Notes: a model not told the origin generated them from the sequence alone. A stretch of 64,000 nucleotides of DNA from Sulfuracidifex metallicus DSM 6482 = JCM 9184 (GCA_032834875.1 CP135238.1:1432011-1496010), one strand, 5' to 3'; shown: positions 53,630 to 62,351, counted from the first letter of the stretch. A program made the numbers and translations.

Positions 53630-54286
53630 ATGTTTCTTAACGTTATACTTCTTGACTCTGCATTGGAGACAGTGCCGAAGGAACTATTGGATCATCCGGC
53701 AGTAAAAAACAATGCCAGGAGAAGGAAGAGAGAAGCGAGTAAAACTATACTGGACGTGTCAATTCACTATCACGCAATGAAGAACCTTAAGGACAAAGAG
53801 AAGAGAGGAAGACCAGACATAATTCATTCCGCTATGGTTTTGTTGCTTACCGATCCAGTTATAAAGGTAAATCTGTATATTCATACTATAAATTCTATTA
53901 TTATTAAGGTTAATCCAGAAATTAGACCACCAAAAAATTACGATAGGTTTTTGGGACTCATGGAACAACTGTTCGAATATCGTAAGATACCTCCAAATTC
54001 TCAAACTCCTCTCATAGAGATTTTAGATGAGACTTTAGACGACATACTTTCCAAATATAAATTAGCTCTCTTAACTGAAAATGGCGAGAAAAAACCGCCG
54101 TCCTATCTTTGCGAGCTAGGAGAGGATTGGATAATTGGTCTTGGAGGTTTTCCTCATGGTGACTTTAGCCAAGAAGTATATAAACGTGCATCCTCCCTAG
54201 TGTCAATTAGTAATTACGTTTTAGAAACTCAATCTGTCATATGTAGACTAATTGGTTCATGTAATCAACTTGCTGGATGGGCTTGA
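53630..54286 (+). CDS. nep1: Nep1 rRNA pseudouridine N1-methyltransferase
   Basis: The 218-residue SPOUT-class methyltransferase makes N1-methylpseudouridine in helix 35 of 16S rRNA. GRPDIIHSAMVLLL is the conserved RNA-contact segment, IHTINSIIIKVNPEIRPPKNYDRF matches the family's central block, and VSISNYVLETQSVICRL is the C-terminal knot helix region. TTTTAAATG (about 53602-53610) is spaced as a TATA box for a leaderless start. It overlaps a convergent hypothetical gene by 30 bases. Confidence 0.95.
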   Translation: MFLNVILLDSALETVPKELLDHPAVKNNARRRKREASKTILDVSIHYHAMKNLKDKEKRGRPDIIHSAMVLLLTDPVIKVNLYIHTINSIIIKVNPEIRPPKNYDRFLGLMEQLFEYRKIPPNSQTPLIEILDETLDDILSKYKLALLTENGEKKPPSYLCELGEDWIIGLGGFPHGDFSQEVYKRASSLVSISNYVLETQSVICRLIGSCNQLAGWA

Positions 54287-54850
54287 GAACTTACCTACGA
54301 GGGTAACAATCCCACCCGCCAACGCGTCTACCTTCTTAATTTCTAACCCGAAACTTTCTCCTATCTTTGAGAAAATTCTAGCTGCACATAAAGTAGATAT
54401 TGCACTGAATCCAGTACCATATATTCTAAATTCAACCATTCCATTGGAATCCTTGATCTGCACATCCCTGATCGGCATTAGCGTTTTTATGTTGTTATAA
54501 ATTTCCATTAGGTCGTTTATGTCGTTCGCCTTAGATTTCAAGTAAGATCCTATCTGTTCTCCTACACCCTCACAAACTTTCTCGTATTCTTTGGGATCTT
54601 TTTCATAAGCTAGTCTTGTAATATTTTCAAGATACCAAGACGTAACTGGAACCAGGTCTAAAGAGCTGGATAACCTATGATATTCTACTATGTTCTCCAG
54701 AACGCTTGCGTCTTCTCCTTCCTTAAGCAATTTTAGCAAAGATTTTATAGCAATATTGGTAAGTGCGTATATAGTGTAACCTCTCTTCTTTGCTTCCTGC
54801 TCCAGCTCTTCTATAAGTTCAGCATCAGCTGCTATGTTTACTCTGGGCAT
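54257..54850 (-). CDS. Hypothetical protein with ribbon-helix-helix-like start
   Basis: The 197-residue protein opens with MPRVNIAADAELIEELEQEA, then KKRGYTIYALTNIAIKSLLKL, which resembles a ribbon-helix-helix DNA-binding domain. The remainder, with VEFRIYGTGFSAISTLCAARI near the end, has a mixed fold that I do not recognise. It may be a ligand-responsive regulator, but the DNA-binding call is weak. It overlaps Nep1 by 30 bases at the 3' end. Confidence 0.6.
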   Translation of the reverse strand: MPRVNIAADAELIEELEQEAKKRGYTIYALTNIAIKSLLKLLKEGEDASVLENIVEYHRLSSSLDLVPVTSWYLENITRLAYEKDPKEYEKVCEGVGEQIGSYLKSKANDINDLMEIYNNIKTLMPIRDVQIKDSNGMVEFRIYGTGFSAISTLCAARIFSKIGESFGLEIKKVDALAGGIVTLVGKFSSPSSKLIT

Positions 54851-54923
54851 CTGGCATCTCAGAAAAAAACATTCTTAACTAAACTTATATATCTTTCCAT
54901 TAGATAGCTACTTATTTTATTAT

Positions 54924-55073
54924 TTAATGTGGAGTAAAGGCAGCTACGTCAAATAGGATGAACAATATTAAAGCAACTATGAAACCTCCCAGATACCAAT
55001 TATCGTCCTTGAATAGAGCTTTTATGAGGTCCATTATGGTGTTTATCTCCTCAGTTTTCTGCTCCTTGCTCAT
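54924..55073 (-). CDS. Tail-anchored small membrane protein, 49 residues
   Basis: Translation from ATG 55073 gives 49 residues: a charged N-terminal half (SKEQKTEEINTIMDLIKAL) and one transmembrane helix (GGFIVALILFILFDVAAF) close to the C terminus. This is the look of a tail-anchored membrane protein or a small subunit of a membrane complex. A TATA-like CTTAAAATTAAA (55101-55112, minus strand) lies about 30 bases upstream. The gene is short enough to be missed by common cut-offs. No family is recognised. Confidence 0.65.
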   Translation of the reverse strand: MSKEQKTEEINTIMDLIKALFKDDNWYLGGFIVALILFILFDVAAFTPH

Positions 55074-55167
55074 GTTATATCAAGAAGACTTCTCGCACTC
55101 TTTAATTTTAAGTTTTTCCTGATCTAGTTATCAAAGGTTATTAATAACGGAGTTTATATGTAGTTTC

Positions 55168-56598
55168 ATGTCAGCCAACGTTGAGGACTTAGATTGGCTC
55201 TTAAAGTATGCAGAAAAGAGGGGCTTTGATTACATAGAGGCTAGACATCACGCTCTTAAGATTCAGGACTTTAATATATTAAACGGTCTTACCACTAGTG
55301 TTAATCAAAGTGAATCTGCAGGTTTCTCGTTGAGGGTGGTCAAAGATAATATAATTTATTTTTTCTCTTCTCCGAGTAAAGAAAAGATAAAAGAAGACTT
55401 GGAATACTTTCATCCGTTGAGTGCCAGACCTTGGTCTAACTCCTTTGGAAAGGTTGAAGACATATTCGTTGGAGAGTATAAGGTAACTCAGAAGACCCCT
55501 CTGGATTTAGTTTCTTTGGGAGAAAAGATAAAGTTCATGAAAAACGTAATGAAAGACGTTGAAGGCATAAAGATATCGAGTAAGATATTATCATTTGAAT
55601 TGATATATATAGAGTTATTTGAAAAAAAGGATATAATAACCTCAGACGGTGCTTCAGTTCATTCCGAAATACCAAGAGTATGGAACATGTATTCCATAGT
55701 AATGAGAGAGGGGGATAGAAGCATAAATGCTTTTTCTGACGAGCTTGGATCTGCAGGAGGATATGAAGTCTTGAATTCCTGGAACCTTCAAGAATATCTA
55801 AGCGAGAAAGTAAAATCTTTCAATGAAGTAATAGCTAAGGCTAAGGCTACACCTTCCTCGATTTCAGACATAGTGTTAAGCGGACAGATAGCAGGTATTA
55901 TAGCCCATGAATCCGCGGGACATCCTTTTGAAGCAGACCGAGTGTTAGGAAGAGAGGGTGCACAAGCTGGCATGAGCTATTTGACAGGGAGAGATATCAA
56001 ATCAGATAGGCATTTCGCAAGTGAATCTGTAAGTGTGGTTGACGACCCTACCTTACCTTATAGCATGGGTTTTTTCCTGTCCGACGATGAAGGAGTAAGA
56101 GCAAGGAGGAAATTCCTTATAAAGGATGGGATGATAAGTGAACTTCTATATGATAGATCTACATCGTCTTCATTTGGGGTTAAGAGTAATGGGTCCGTTA
56201 GGACTTCAGACTTTACCGCGGAACCCATAATAAGGATGTCTAACACCTTCTTTTTGCCTTCTTCAATTACCTTTGATGAGATGATAGAGGACATAAGGGA
56301 AGGAGTCTTTATAAAATCGTTTATGGAATGGAACATAGATGACCTTAGATGGAGCCAAAGGTACGTAGGTCTAGAAGCCTATGAAATTAAGCAAGGAGAA
56401 TTGGGCTCTCCAGTTCTTTTCCCAGTATTTGAAGCAAATACAGGACAGATTTACAATTCAATTGTTGCTGTCGATAACAATTTGTCTTTCTATGCAGGAA
56501 TGTGCGGTAAAGGAGAGCCATCTCAAGGAGTACCAGTCTGGATGGGCGGGCCAGATCTTAGATTAAGAGGTCTCAGCTTGAAGAAATTGGGCGATTAG
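55168..56598 (+). CDS. tldD: TldD metalloprotease subunit
   Basis: The 476-residue protein is the catalytic half of the TldD/TldE zinc peptidase, which degrades unfolded peptides and processes modified peptides. The HExxxH motif is HESAGHPFEAD (His247, Glu248, His251). The following SVVDDPTLP and the C-terminal CGKGEPSQGVPVWMGGP block are typical, with a Cys near the active site. The TldE gene starts two bases after the stop, so the pair is expressed together. TTATTAAT (about 55136-55143) is a candidate TATA box. Confidence 0.95.
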   Translation: MSANVEDLDWLLKYAEKRGFDYIEARHHALKIQDFNILNGLTTSVNQSESAGFSLRVVKDNIIYFFSSPSKEKIKEDLEYFHPLSARPWSNSFGKVEDIFVGEYKVTQKTPLDLVSLGEKIKFMKNVMKDVEGIKISSKILSFELIYIELFEKKDIITSDGASVHSEIPRVWNMYSIVMREGDRSINAFSDELGSAGGYEVLNSWNLQEYLSEKVKSFNEVIAKAKATPSSISDIVLSGQIAGIIAHESAGHPFEADRVLGREGAQAGMSYLTGRDIKSDRHFASESVSVVDDPTLPYSMGFFLSDDEGVRARRKFLIKDGMISELLYDRSTSSSFGVKSNGSVRTSDFTAEPIIRMSNTFFLPSSITFDEMIEDIREGVFIKSFMEWNIDDLRWSQRYVGLEAYEIKQGELGSPVLFPVFEANTGQIYNSIVAVDNNLSFYAGMCGKGEPSQGVPVWMGGPDLRLRGLSLKKLGD

Positions 56599-56599
56599 G

Positions 56600-57871
56600 A
56601 TGGACAAAGTACTAGATAAGCTTAGAAAAAGTTGTGATTCGTTTAGTCTAATTTTATTAGATAATAAGTCAACGATGATAAAGTTCGCAGACTCTAAAGT
56701 TACTGTTGTTCAAAGATGGAAAACCAGTCCAGTTTCTTTATTGCTTTCTAGGAAAAATAAGTTTTTAACAACAACATTTTCAACAATTCATGAAATGGAT
56801 ACTAACCTAGAATCTCTAAACGAGAAGTTAAATTTACTAGAGCCAACTGATATGACACCTATAATATCCAATAATGACAGAACTATCAAGGTAGACTATT
56901 CTGATAAAGAATTAGAATATTATCTTAAAGAACCTAACAAATTAGTGGAAAAAATACTTGATTCTGCAGAAATGCCTCTATATGGTACTTTAAATTTAGT
57001 GAAGATTAGGAAAAGGGTCTTTACCTCTTACGGTTTCCAAGGCGACGAAACTAGAAGTTTTAATGTGAGTTATTTCAGGAGCATAGATAAGGGAAGATCT
57101 GGTCAATGGTCCAACGTATCCTCCATTTTCAATGAATCTGAGATAATAGAGGCAGTTAAGAAATCAAAAGAGTACGCTTCAATAGATGGAGAAGCTCAGA
57201 TTGAAGAAGGAAAACATGATATAGTTTTATCCCCTATGGTTCTAGCTAACTTAGTGGAAATAATAGGCTTGATGTCATCTGCTTATAGCATAATGTCTTC
57301 CATGTCGTTTTTAGCTAAATCCAAAGAGGGAGATATTGTAGCTTCTGAAAAGTTTACTCTCTGGGATATGGCTAAAAACGATCTAGTAGGTAGCTATAAC
57401 TTTGATGACGAGGGAACCTTAACTTACAATAAACCGATAATAGAGCACGGCGTTCTGAGGACTTTTCTTTTTAATAACTCATTAGCAAAAAAATTCAACA
57501 AAAAATCTACTGGCAACGCTGGTTGGGTAGATCCTAAGCCATGGTCATTGCAGGTTGACGGTGGGGACGCGGATGAGGGATCCTTGACTGATGGTAACGT
57601 GATATTCTTTAACAATAATTGGTATACTAGGTTACAGAACTATTACGAAGGTCAGTTCTCCACCGTTGGTCGAGATGCCGTTATTGCGTACAAGAACGGT
57701 AAGCCCATAGGTAGAGTCAAAAGAGTTAGGATATCTGATAAATTATCTGTAATAATTAAAAATTTGGTAGAACTATCGAAAACAACTTACAAACAGATGT
57801 GGTGGGAGGTCGAAACGCCAACCAGAGTCCCCTTCGCTTTGATAAAGGACGTTATGTTGACCAAAAGTTAA
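56600..57871 (+). CDS. tldE: TldE/PmbA metalloprotease subunit
   Basis: The 423-residue protein is the partner of TldD. It has the same overall fold but lacks the HExxxH motif, and it shows TldE-like segments such as DIVLSPMVLANLVEI, then VASEKFTLWDMAKNDL and SYNFDDEGTLTYNKPIIEHGVL. It forms a heterodimer with TldD. It starts one base after the tldD stop codon, an obligate pair arrangement. Confidence 0.93.
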   Translation: MDKVLDKLRKSCDSFSLILLDNKSTMIKFADSKVTVVQRWKTSPVSLLLSRKNKFLTTTFSTIHEMDTNLESLNEKLNLLEPTDMTPIISNNDRTIKVDYSDKELEYYLKEPNKLVEKILDSAEMPLYGTLNLVKIRKRVFTSYGFQGDETRSFNVSYFRSIDKGRSGQWSNVSSIFNESEIIEAVKKSKEYASIDGEAQIEEGKHDIVLSPMVLANLVEIIGLMSSAYSIMSSMSFLAKSKEGDIVASEKFTLWDMAKNDLVGSYNFDDEGTLTYNKPIIEHGVLRTFLFNNSLAKKFNKKSTGNAGWVDPKPWSLQVDGGDADEGSLTDGNVIFFNNNWYTRLQNYYEGQFSTVGRDAVIAYKNGKPIGRVKRVRISDKLSVIIKNLVELSKTTYKQMWWEVETPTRVPFALIKDVMLTKS

Positions 57872-57965
57872 CTTTTTATTATAACTTTTTTAGTTTTTAC
57901 GAAAATATTTCTCCTGGACGAAAAGGAATATGTCTTAAAATAATCATGAATTCAATTAGCCGGAA

Positions 57966-58028
57966 ATCCTTTTATGTATAGTTGCATATATTATGGCGAC
58001 ATTGAGGTGTCGAGTGAGGTGATGTACA
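57966..58028 (+). promoter_or_regulatory. Leader of the CDF gene with hairpin and strong Shine-Dalgarno
   Basis: TTTATGTA (about 57970-57977) is TATA-like. The leader then holds ATG 57993 opening a nine-codon frame that closes at TGA 58020-58022, and a small hairpin CGACA-TTGAGG-TGTCG (57997-58012). GAGGTGAT (58015-58022), a perfect match to the 16S tail, lies 6 bases before the TTG start at 58029. The short frame overlaps the Shine-Dalgarno and could couple or tune translation. Confidence 0.45.
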
Positions 58029-58934
58029 TTGATTTCGTTAAAGGGTCTAAATTCAGCCTCCCGAATTTTTCTATTTATGGGAGCTTTCCTTCTTCCTTTG
58101 TCTTTAGTTGAATTTGTATTCGGCTCGTGGTATGGGTCATTCATTCTAATAGCTGACTCATATCACGGTTTTATTGATACTTTCTCAGCGTTTTTTTATT
58201 CGATAGTGCTGAGAATAGTTTACAAACGATCTAAGAGATTTCCGTATGGCAAATATAATTTAGAGAGCTTAGGCATTCTATTGGCGTCAATTATAGTTCT
58301 ATTTCTATCATTGGATTTAATTATTAGTGTAGTCAAAGACACTGGAGGATCCCAGATCCCAGGATGGTTAGCCATATTCACATGGCTACCTGCAATTGCT
58401 ACCTTTTTCATCTTTTTAGCCGAGAGAAAATACAGTTGGATTAGTCTAGTAAGATCAGATATAGCTCACAGTAAATTAGATATATCTACTGAGCTTGTTA
58501 GCGGTTTCATGTTACTTCTTAATAATTACTTTGCTACCTTAGGAATAGTATTGGTAATAGTAGGTTTCGTAACTTTGGATACAGCTAGAGAACTTAAGGA
58601 GGCAGTGCTTTCGCTTATGGGTGCATCAATAGATACTCCACTTAGGAAACAAGTGGTTGACAAGGTAAAGAAACTTAACGTTAAAGTTCTGTCAGCTTCC
58701 ATTAGAAAAGTAGGGTCATTTTATTCAGTGTCATTGGTTATTGGTCTACCCAGCAGTATGACGCTGAAAGAAGCCTACAAAATAAGGAAGAAGGTGTATA
58801 AAATTGTAAATTCTTTAGATAATATTGCTAATGTAGAAATAAAAATAGTCCCATTGAGAAGAAGTGTTTTTCCTATCAAATCGTCAGATAGTTTCAGCTT
58901 AGAACCTTTTAAACGGGAACTGAAAGGTCAGTAG
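58029..58934 (+). CDS. Cation diffusion facilitator (CDF) metal exporter
   Basis: The 301-residue protein has about six transmembrane helices and a C-terminal cytoplasmic ferredoxin-like domain. The second helix holds the metal-site residues in ADSYHGFIDTF (Asp43, His46, Asp50), and the fifth has SDIAHSKLDISTE with His and Asp. The His in the second helix suggests zinc or cobalt rather than manganese. RFPYGKYNLESLG is the family's loop signature. Translation starts at TTG 58029, with a perfect Shine-Dalgarno upstream and no other start in frame. Confidence 0.93.
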   Translation: MISLKGLNSASRIFLFMGAFLLPLSLVEFVFGSWYGSFILIADSYHGFIDTFSAFFYSIVLRIVYKRSKRFPYGKYNLESLGILLASIIVLFLSLDLIISVVKDTGGSQIPGWLAIFTWLPAIATFFIFLAERKYSWISLVRSDIAHSKLDISTELVSGFMLLLNNYFATLGIVLVIVGFVTLDTARELKEAVLSLMGASIDTPLRKQVVDKVKKLNVKVLSASIRKVGSFYSVSLVIGLPSSMTLKEAYKIRKKVYKIVNSLDNIANVEIKIVPLRRSVFPIKSSDSFSLEPFKRELKGQ

Positions 58935-59035
58935 GATGGTTGTCTTTATAAATGTAAATGCATTATTTACTTTTTTCAAAGTGAAAAAGTTAGGTAATAA
59001 CTTAATCTATATATACTAGAAACTAAGACATAAAG
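58935..59035. terminator. Convergent terminator region with inverted repeats
   Basis: The spacer between the CDF exporter and the convergent MqnD-like gene holds GTAAAT/ATTTAC and ACTTTTT/AAAAAGT inverted repeats, with T tracts on both strands. It probably ends transcripts from both sides. Confidence 0.4.
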
Positions 59036-59902
59036 TCAGATTAGTTCTATCTCCTTTACTTTAGGAAGGATAGCCTTTTCTTCGGTTAATCTATAAAATG
59101 TCTCTAAACCTCTTCTAACCTGCTCTAAGGGTACGTTGTATTCTTGAATATCGGCCCAGATTGTTTTTCTGACTATCTCCTCCTCTAGATCAGCACCCTG
59201 AGCTTCTCTCATTATTTGTACATCTTTAGGTATGACCTCATCTAGGTGTTTCTCAGCATACTTTTTACTTTTCTCATAGGTTTCCTTGAACTTGATTGCT
59301 AGGTCCTTTCCTAAGTCTTTGTTTACAACAACCATTCCCATTGGCATAGGTGAGTCGTTTGAGATGTTCTTCCACATGTCCCACATGCTTGTAATTGGAA
59401 CCGCCTTTATGCCCAATTTTTTCATGGCATACATCATTTTGATTTCATGGACAGCTACCAGTACGTCGCCCTCCCTTCCTAATGCCTTCATTTCATCTAA
59501 CACTCTGCGGACTATGACAAGCTTACTGTATCGTCCGATTAATAACTTGTATAAGGTGAAAGCTGTTGTATTAGGTCCATGAACGATTAATCTTGAGTTC
59601 TTAAGGTCCTCTTTCTTCAGGTTATTCACAGCAAGGACAGGCATCCCCGTTATTCCATCTGTTGCGGAGGCAACGGCATTTCCCATGATGTAATAATAAT
59701 CCTGAATGTAAGGATACATTGCTGCTGATGGTACTGAAACGTCTACCTCTCTTTTTAAAACCAACTCATTAATATCTTGAACAGTGGGTATAACCTCAAA
59801 CTCTAAATTAAATCCATCTGGCTTTACCTTCCCTTCAATCAGAGGTATGAAAGGATACAAATCTCCTGAGTCTGCCAATGCACCAACTTTTATTGTTACC
59901 AT
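59036..59902 (-). CDS. MqnD/MqnA-like (DUF178-type) protein
   Basis: The 288-residue protein (from ATG 59902) follows the MqnA/MqnD fold, a type 2 PBP-like enzyme family of the futalosine menaquinone pathway. VHGPNTTAFTLYKLL matches the family's 'G..TTA' segment, VAVHEIKMMYAMKKLG matches 'iHEg.ltY...gl' with His152 and Glu153, and MWDMWKNISNDSPMPMG matches the 'dLG.wW...tglP.PLG' block. There is no signal peptide. The upstream extension to 60004 overlaps the YjjX gene and is not used. Sulfolobales use thiophene-type quinones, so a standard role in menaquinone synthesis is doubtful. Confidence 0.75.
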   Translation of the reverse strand: MVTIKVGALADSGDLYPFIPLIEGKVKPDGFNLEFEVIPTVQDINELVLKREVDVSVPSAAMYPYIQDYYYIMGNAVASATDGITGMPVLAVNNLKKEDLKNSRLIVHGPNTTAFTLYKLLIGRYSKLVIVRRVLDEMKALGREGDVLVAVHEIKMMYAMKKLGIKAVPITSMWDMWKNISNDSPMPMGMVVVNKDLGKDLAIKFKETYEKSKKYAEKHLDEVIPKDVQIMREAQGADLEEEIVRKTIWADIQEYNVPLEQVRRGLETFYRLTEEKAILPKVKEIELI

Positions 59903-59930
59903 AAAATGAACCTTATCTCGTAGATAAAAA

Positions 59931-60434
59931 ATGTTGGTTACAGTCGGTAGTAAAAATAAGGTAAAGGTCAATGCAGTTATGGAAGCACTTAAGTTAATGG
60001 GCATCGATGCTGAAGTAATCGGAGTTGAAGTTGATAGTGGGGTTCCGCTACAACCTTATTGCAACGATACCTTTGTGGGAGCTCGAAATAGGGCTATAAG
60101 ATCAATTGAGCTAGCTTCTGGCGATATAGGAATAGGTATAGAAGGAGGAGTATGTATTAGACAAGGAATGGTCATGGCTTTTGCCGTGGTGCATTGCGTA
60201 TCAAAAGAAGGGAGAGAAAACCTTGCCACATCTTCCTATTTTACCCTACCTGAGGAAGTCTCCAGTCTAATGATTCAGGGGAAAGAGTTAGGCGAAGCCA
60301 CAGACATAGTGTTTCATGATAAAGAAAGCAAAAGAGGACTTGGTGCAGTAGGGCATATAACTAAAGGCTTAATATCTAGGACTGCTTTATACGTACAGCC
60401 AGTGATTTTAGCTTTATATCCTTTTCTAGGGTGA
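59931..60434 (+). CDS. yjjX: Inosine/xanthosine triphosphatase, YjjX family
   Basis: The 167-residue enzyme removes non-canonical nucleoside triphosphates. The N-terminal VTVGSKNKVKVNAVMEAL and the DTFVGARNRAIRSIEL and GIGIEGGVC blocks are the family signature, closely related to the ITPase fold. It starts at ATG 59931, divergent from the MqnD-like gene with 28 bases between starts, and lies 4 bases before the next flavoprotein gene, which has GGTGAT upstream. Confidence 0.93.
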   Translation: MLVTVGSKNKVKVNAVMEALKLMGIDAEVIGVEVDSGVPLQPYCNDTFVGARNRAIRSIELASGDIGIGIEGGVCIRQGMVMAFAVVHCVSKEGRENLATSSYFTLPEEVSSLMIQGKELGEATDIVFHDKESKRGLGAVGHITKGLISRTALYVQPVILALYPFLG

Positions 60435-60438
60435 TTAC

Positions 60439-61578
60439 ATGGAAGTTCTCGTTCTAGGATCAGGTTATGCAGGATTAACAGTAGCTCATCGTCTAAGAGA
60501 ATACGTAAATGATGTGAAAATTACTGTAATTTCAAGGAACAGGACAGTTTATGAAAATACCATTTTTCCGGCTCTGTTAACTAACGATGTAAATGTCGAA
60601 GATACGAAATTTGATGCACAGGAAGCTATGGAATTAAAAGGTAACTCGTTCATTGAGGCAGAAGTTCAACGAATAGACCCCCAATCTAACGAGGTTAAGA
60701 CCAGTAAAGGGACGTTCGATTATGACTACTTGATATTGGCCCTCGGTGGAGCTTATGAGGAGAACTTTTACAAGATACCAGGAAATCAGTTTGCTTTCAT
60801 GCATCATCCTCTTTCAGACTTTCTGAAGATTAAGGAAAGGCTTGGACAAGCGGATGAAATTGACGCCGTTATAGGGAACTTTGCTAACAGTCCGATTGAA
60901 GGTCCCTCTTATCAATTAGCTCTCATAGTTAAGAATGAAATAATAAGGAGAAAAATTAAGGGTAGAGTAACTTTGATAACCCAAAGTCCAAGGGGCGTGT
61001 TCGGCATGCTCCCCCTTGAGAATATATCAAAGCAAGCTAATTCGTTCTTTGAGAAGCAAGGTATAGAATTAGTAAAAGGCGATTCGATTGCGGAAGTAAG
61101 GAAGGATAAAGTTGTAACTAAAAATGGAAAGGAAATAGAGGCGAATTTCGTGTCAATTCTGCCAAGGCTTTCCGCTCCAGAGGTGGTAGCGAAGGTTTTC
61201 TCAGATGACACATATTACGTTCCAGTTGAATTACCCTCATTTAGAACAAAGTCGTTCAGGAATGTCTTCGCTGTGGGAGACCTGGCTCAAGGAATGGTGC
61301 CAGCGAGAACAGCTAGAGGAGCCATGATAGCAGCTGAGAATGCCGTGTCAACAATAATTAAAGAGTTAAAAGGAATAGAAAGACCTTATTACAAACAAGG
61401 CATTTTGTGTATGTTCCATGGTGGAGGCGTTGCTGGCTTACTTAGATTTGACGTATTTGATAAACCAAGAGCTAACTTTATCATAAATCCCTTATTTTCT
61501 AAGATTAAAATAATATACAGCAGGATGCTAGTAAACTCCGCATTTAACGTACCTTTTCATGCAGCTCCACCTTTATAA
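60439..61578 (+). CDS. NDH-2/SQR-like FAD oxidoreductase
   Basis: The 379-residue flavoprotein has the N-terminal FAD site VLVLGSGYAGLTVAHRL, the LILALGGAY segment and VFAVGDLAQGMVPAR near the C terminus. The general pattern is that of type II NADH dehydrogenases and sulfide:quinone reductases. The position of the first SQR cysteine reads NFANSPIEGP without Cys, while one Cys remains (GILCMFHGG). It may therefore oxidise NADH or another donor rather than sulfide. It is 4 bases after the YjjX gene with a good Shine-Dalgarno. Confidence 0.85.
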   Translation: MEVLVLGSGYAGLTVAHRLREYVNDVKITVISRNRTVYENTIFPALLTNDVNVEDTKFDAQEAMELKGNSFIEAEVQRIDPQSNEVKTSKGTFDYDYLILALGGAYEENFYKIPGNQFAFMHHPLSDFLKIKERLGQADEIDAVIGNFANSPIEGPSYQLALIVKNEIIRRKIKGRVTLITQSPRGVFGMLPLENISKQANSFFEKQGIELVKGDSIAEVRKDKVVTKNGKEIEANFVSILPRLSAPEVVAKVFSDDTYYVPVELPSFRTKSFRNVFAVGDLAQGMVPARTARGAMIAAENAVSTIIKELKGIERPYYKQGILCMFHGGGVAGLLRFDVFDKPRANFIINPLFSKIKIIYSRMLVNSAFNVPFHAAPPL

Positions 61579-61715
61579 TAAAAGCTTTTTATATGAACTA
61601 AAAACTAATATAGTCTTTTTATTTATTTCTATGCTAAAATAATTATTTTTATTATCTGATTCTTGATAGGTTTATACCAATGTAATCAAGAGTTCGAAAC
61701 AAGTAAAAAATAGTT

Positions 61716-62351
61716 CTAATAAAATGCTTCTCCTTTTACTAATTTGTTAAATAAGGAACCTATCTCTTCGAGCTTTACGGTTTCATGTTCTGAAGGTCTA
61801 GGTACAGACGCTAAGAATATTCCGTAATCTTCTACGCTTCCACCCTTTGGTTCTCCATAAGGAGAAAAGAGAATGAAGTCATCAGCCTTACTTAAAACCT
61901 TCCCGAGGAAGGAATCAATCTTAGAATAAAGTCCACATTTTTCACTCTTACTTAACATGACTTCAAAAGATGTAATGCTCGCGATTACTGGTCTGTTCTT
62001 TGCATTTTCCAGTATAGCATCTCCAACTGCTTTTAATTCTTCATCAAGGTCAGCTTCCGTGATCGAGAAGCTGACCTCTCCCATGCTAGGATTAGTTATA
62101 GGTATGTTGATAGGTATAGCTTTAGTTTGTTCTATTAATGGAATGGACTCTGGCTTTAGGTCGTTAAGGAAGCTTTGCGGAATCTCTTTCATGCCTAGTA
62201 CTTTCGCCCATGCAGCGAATGGTTTCTTTGAATCCTTGTTTACTACCACTCCTCTGTATGTACTTCCAAAGAGAGTTCCCAAAACTCTTGGGTTGCACTT
62301 CAGGAAGCTACTATAGCTCAAGCTGTCAATGCCAAGCAGTATAGGCTTCAT
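61716..62351 (-). CDS. Reduced alkaline-phosphatase-superfamily protein
   Basis: The 211-residue protein opens GIDSLSYSSFLKCNPRVLG, which reads like the metal-binding start of type I phosphodiesterase/nucleotide pyrophosphatase proteins. It is followed by YRGVVV and AAWAKVLGMKEIP, which echo the family's 'Y.G...P..T.PAWa...TG..P' stretch. The later DDFILFSPYGEPK would match the 'D.vvvvSDHG' motif, but the D and H ligands are lost. It is probably degenerate or repurposed. Its ATG overlaps the thioredoxin stop (TAATG). Confidence 0.6.
   Translation of the reverse strand: MKPILLGIDSLSYSSFLKCNPRVLGTLFGSTYRGVVVNKDSKKPFAAWAKVLGMKEIPQSFLNDLKPESIPLIEQTKAIPINIPITNPSMGEVSFSITEADLDEELKAVGDAILENAKNRPVIASITSFEVMLSKSEKCGLYSKIDSFLGKVLSKADDFILFSPYGEPKGGSVEDYGIFLASVPRPSEHETVKLEEIGSLFNKLVKGEAFY

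Noticed and set aside
59903-60004. 34-residue N-terminal extension of the MqnD-like protein
   Set aside because: It overlaps the opposite YjjX gene and adds a hydrophobic stretch that the family lacks; ATG 59902 fits the conserved start.
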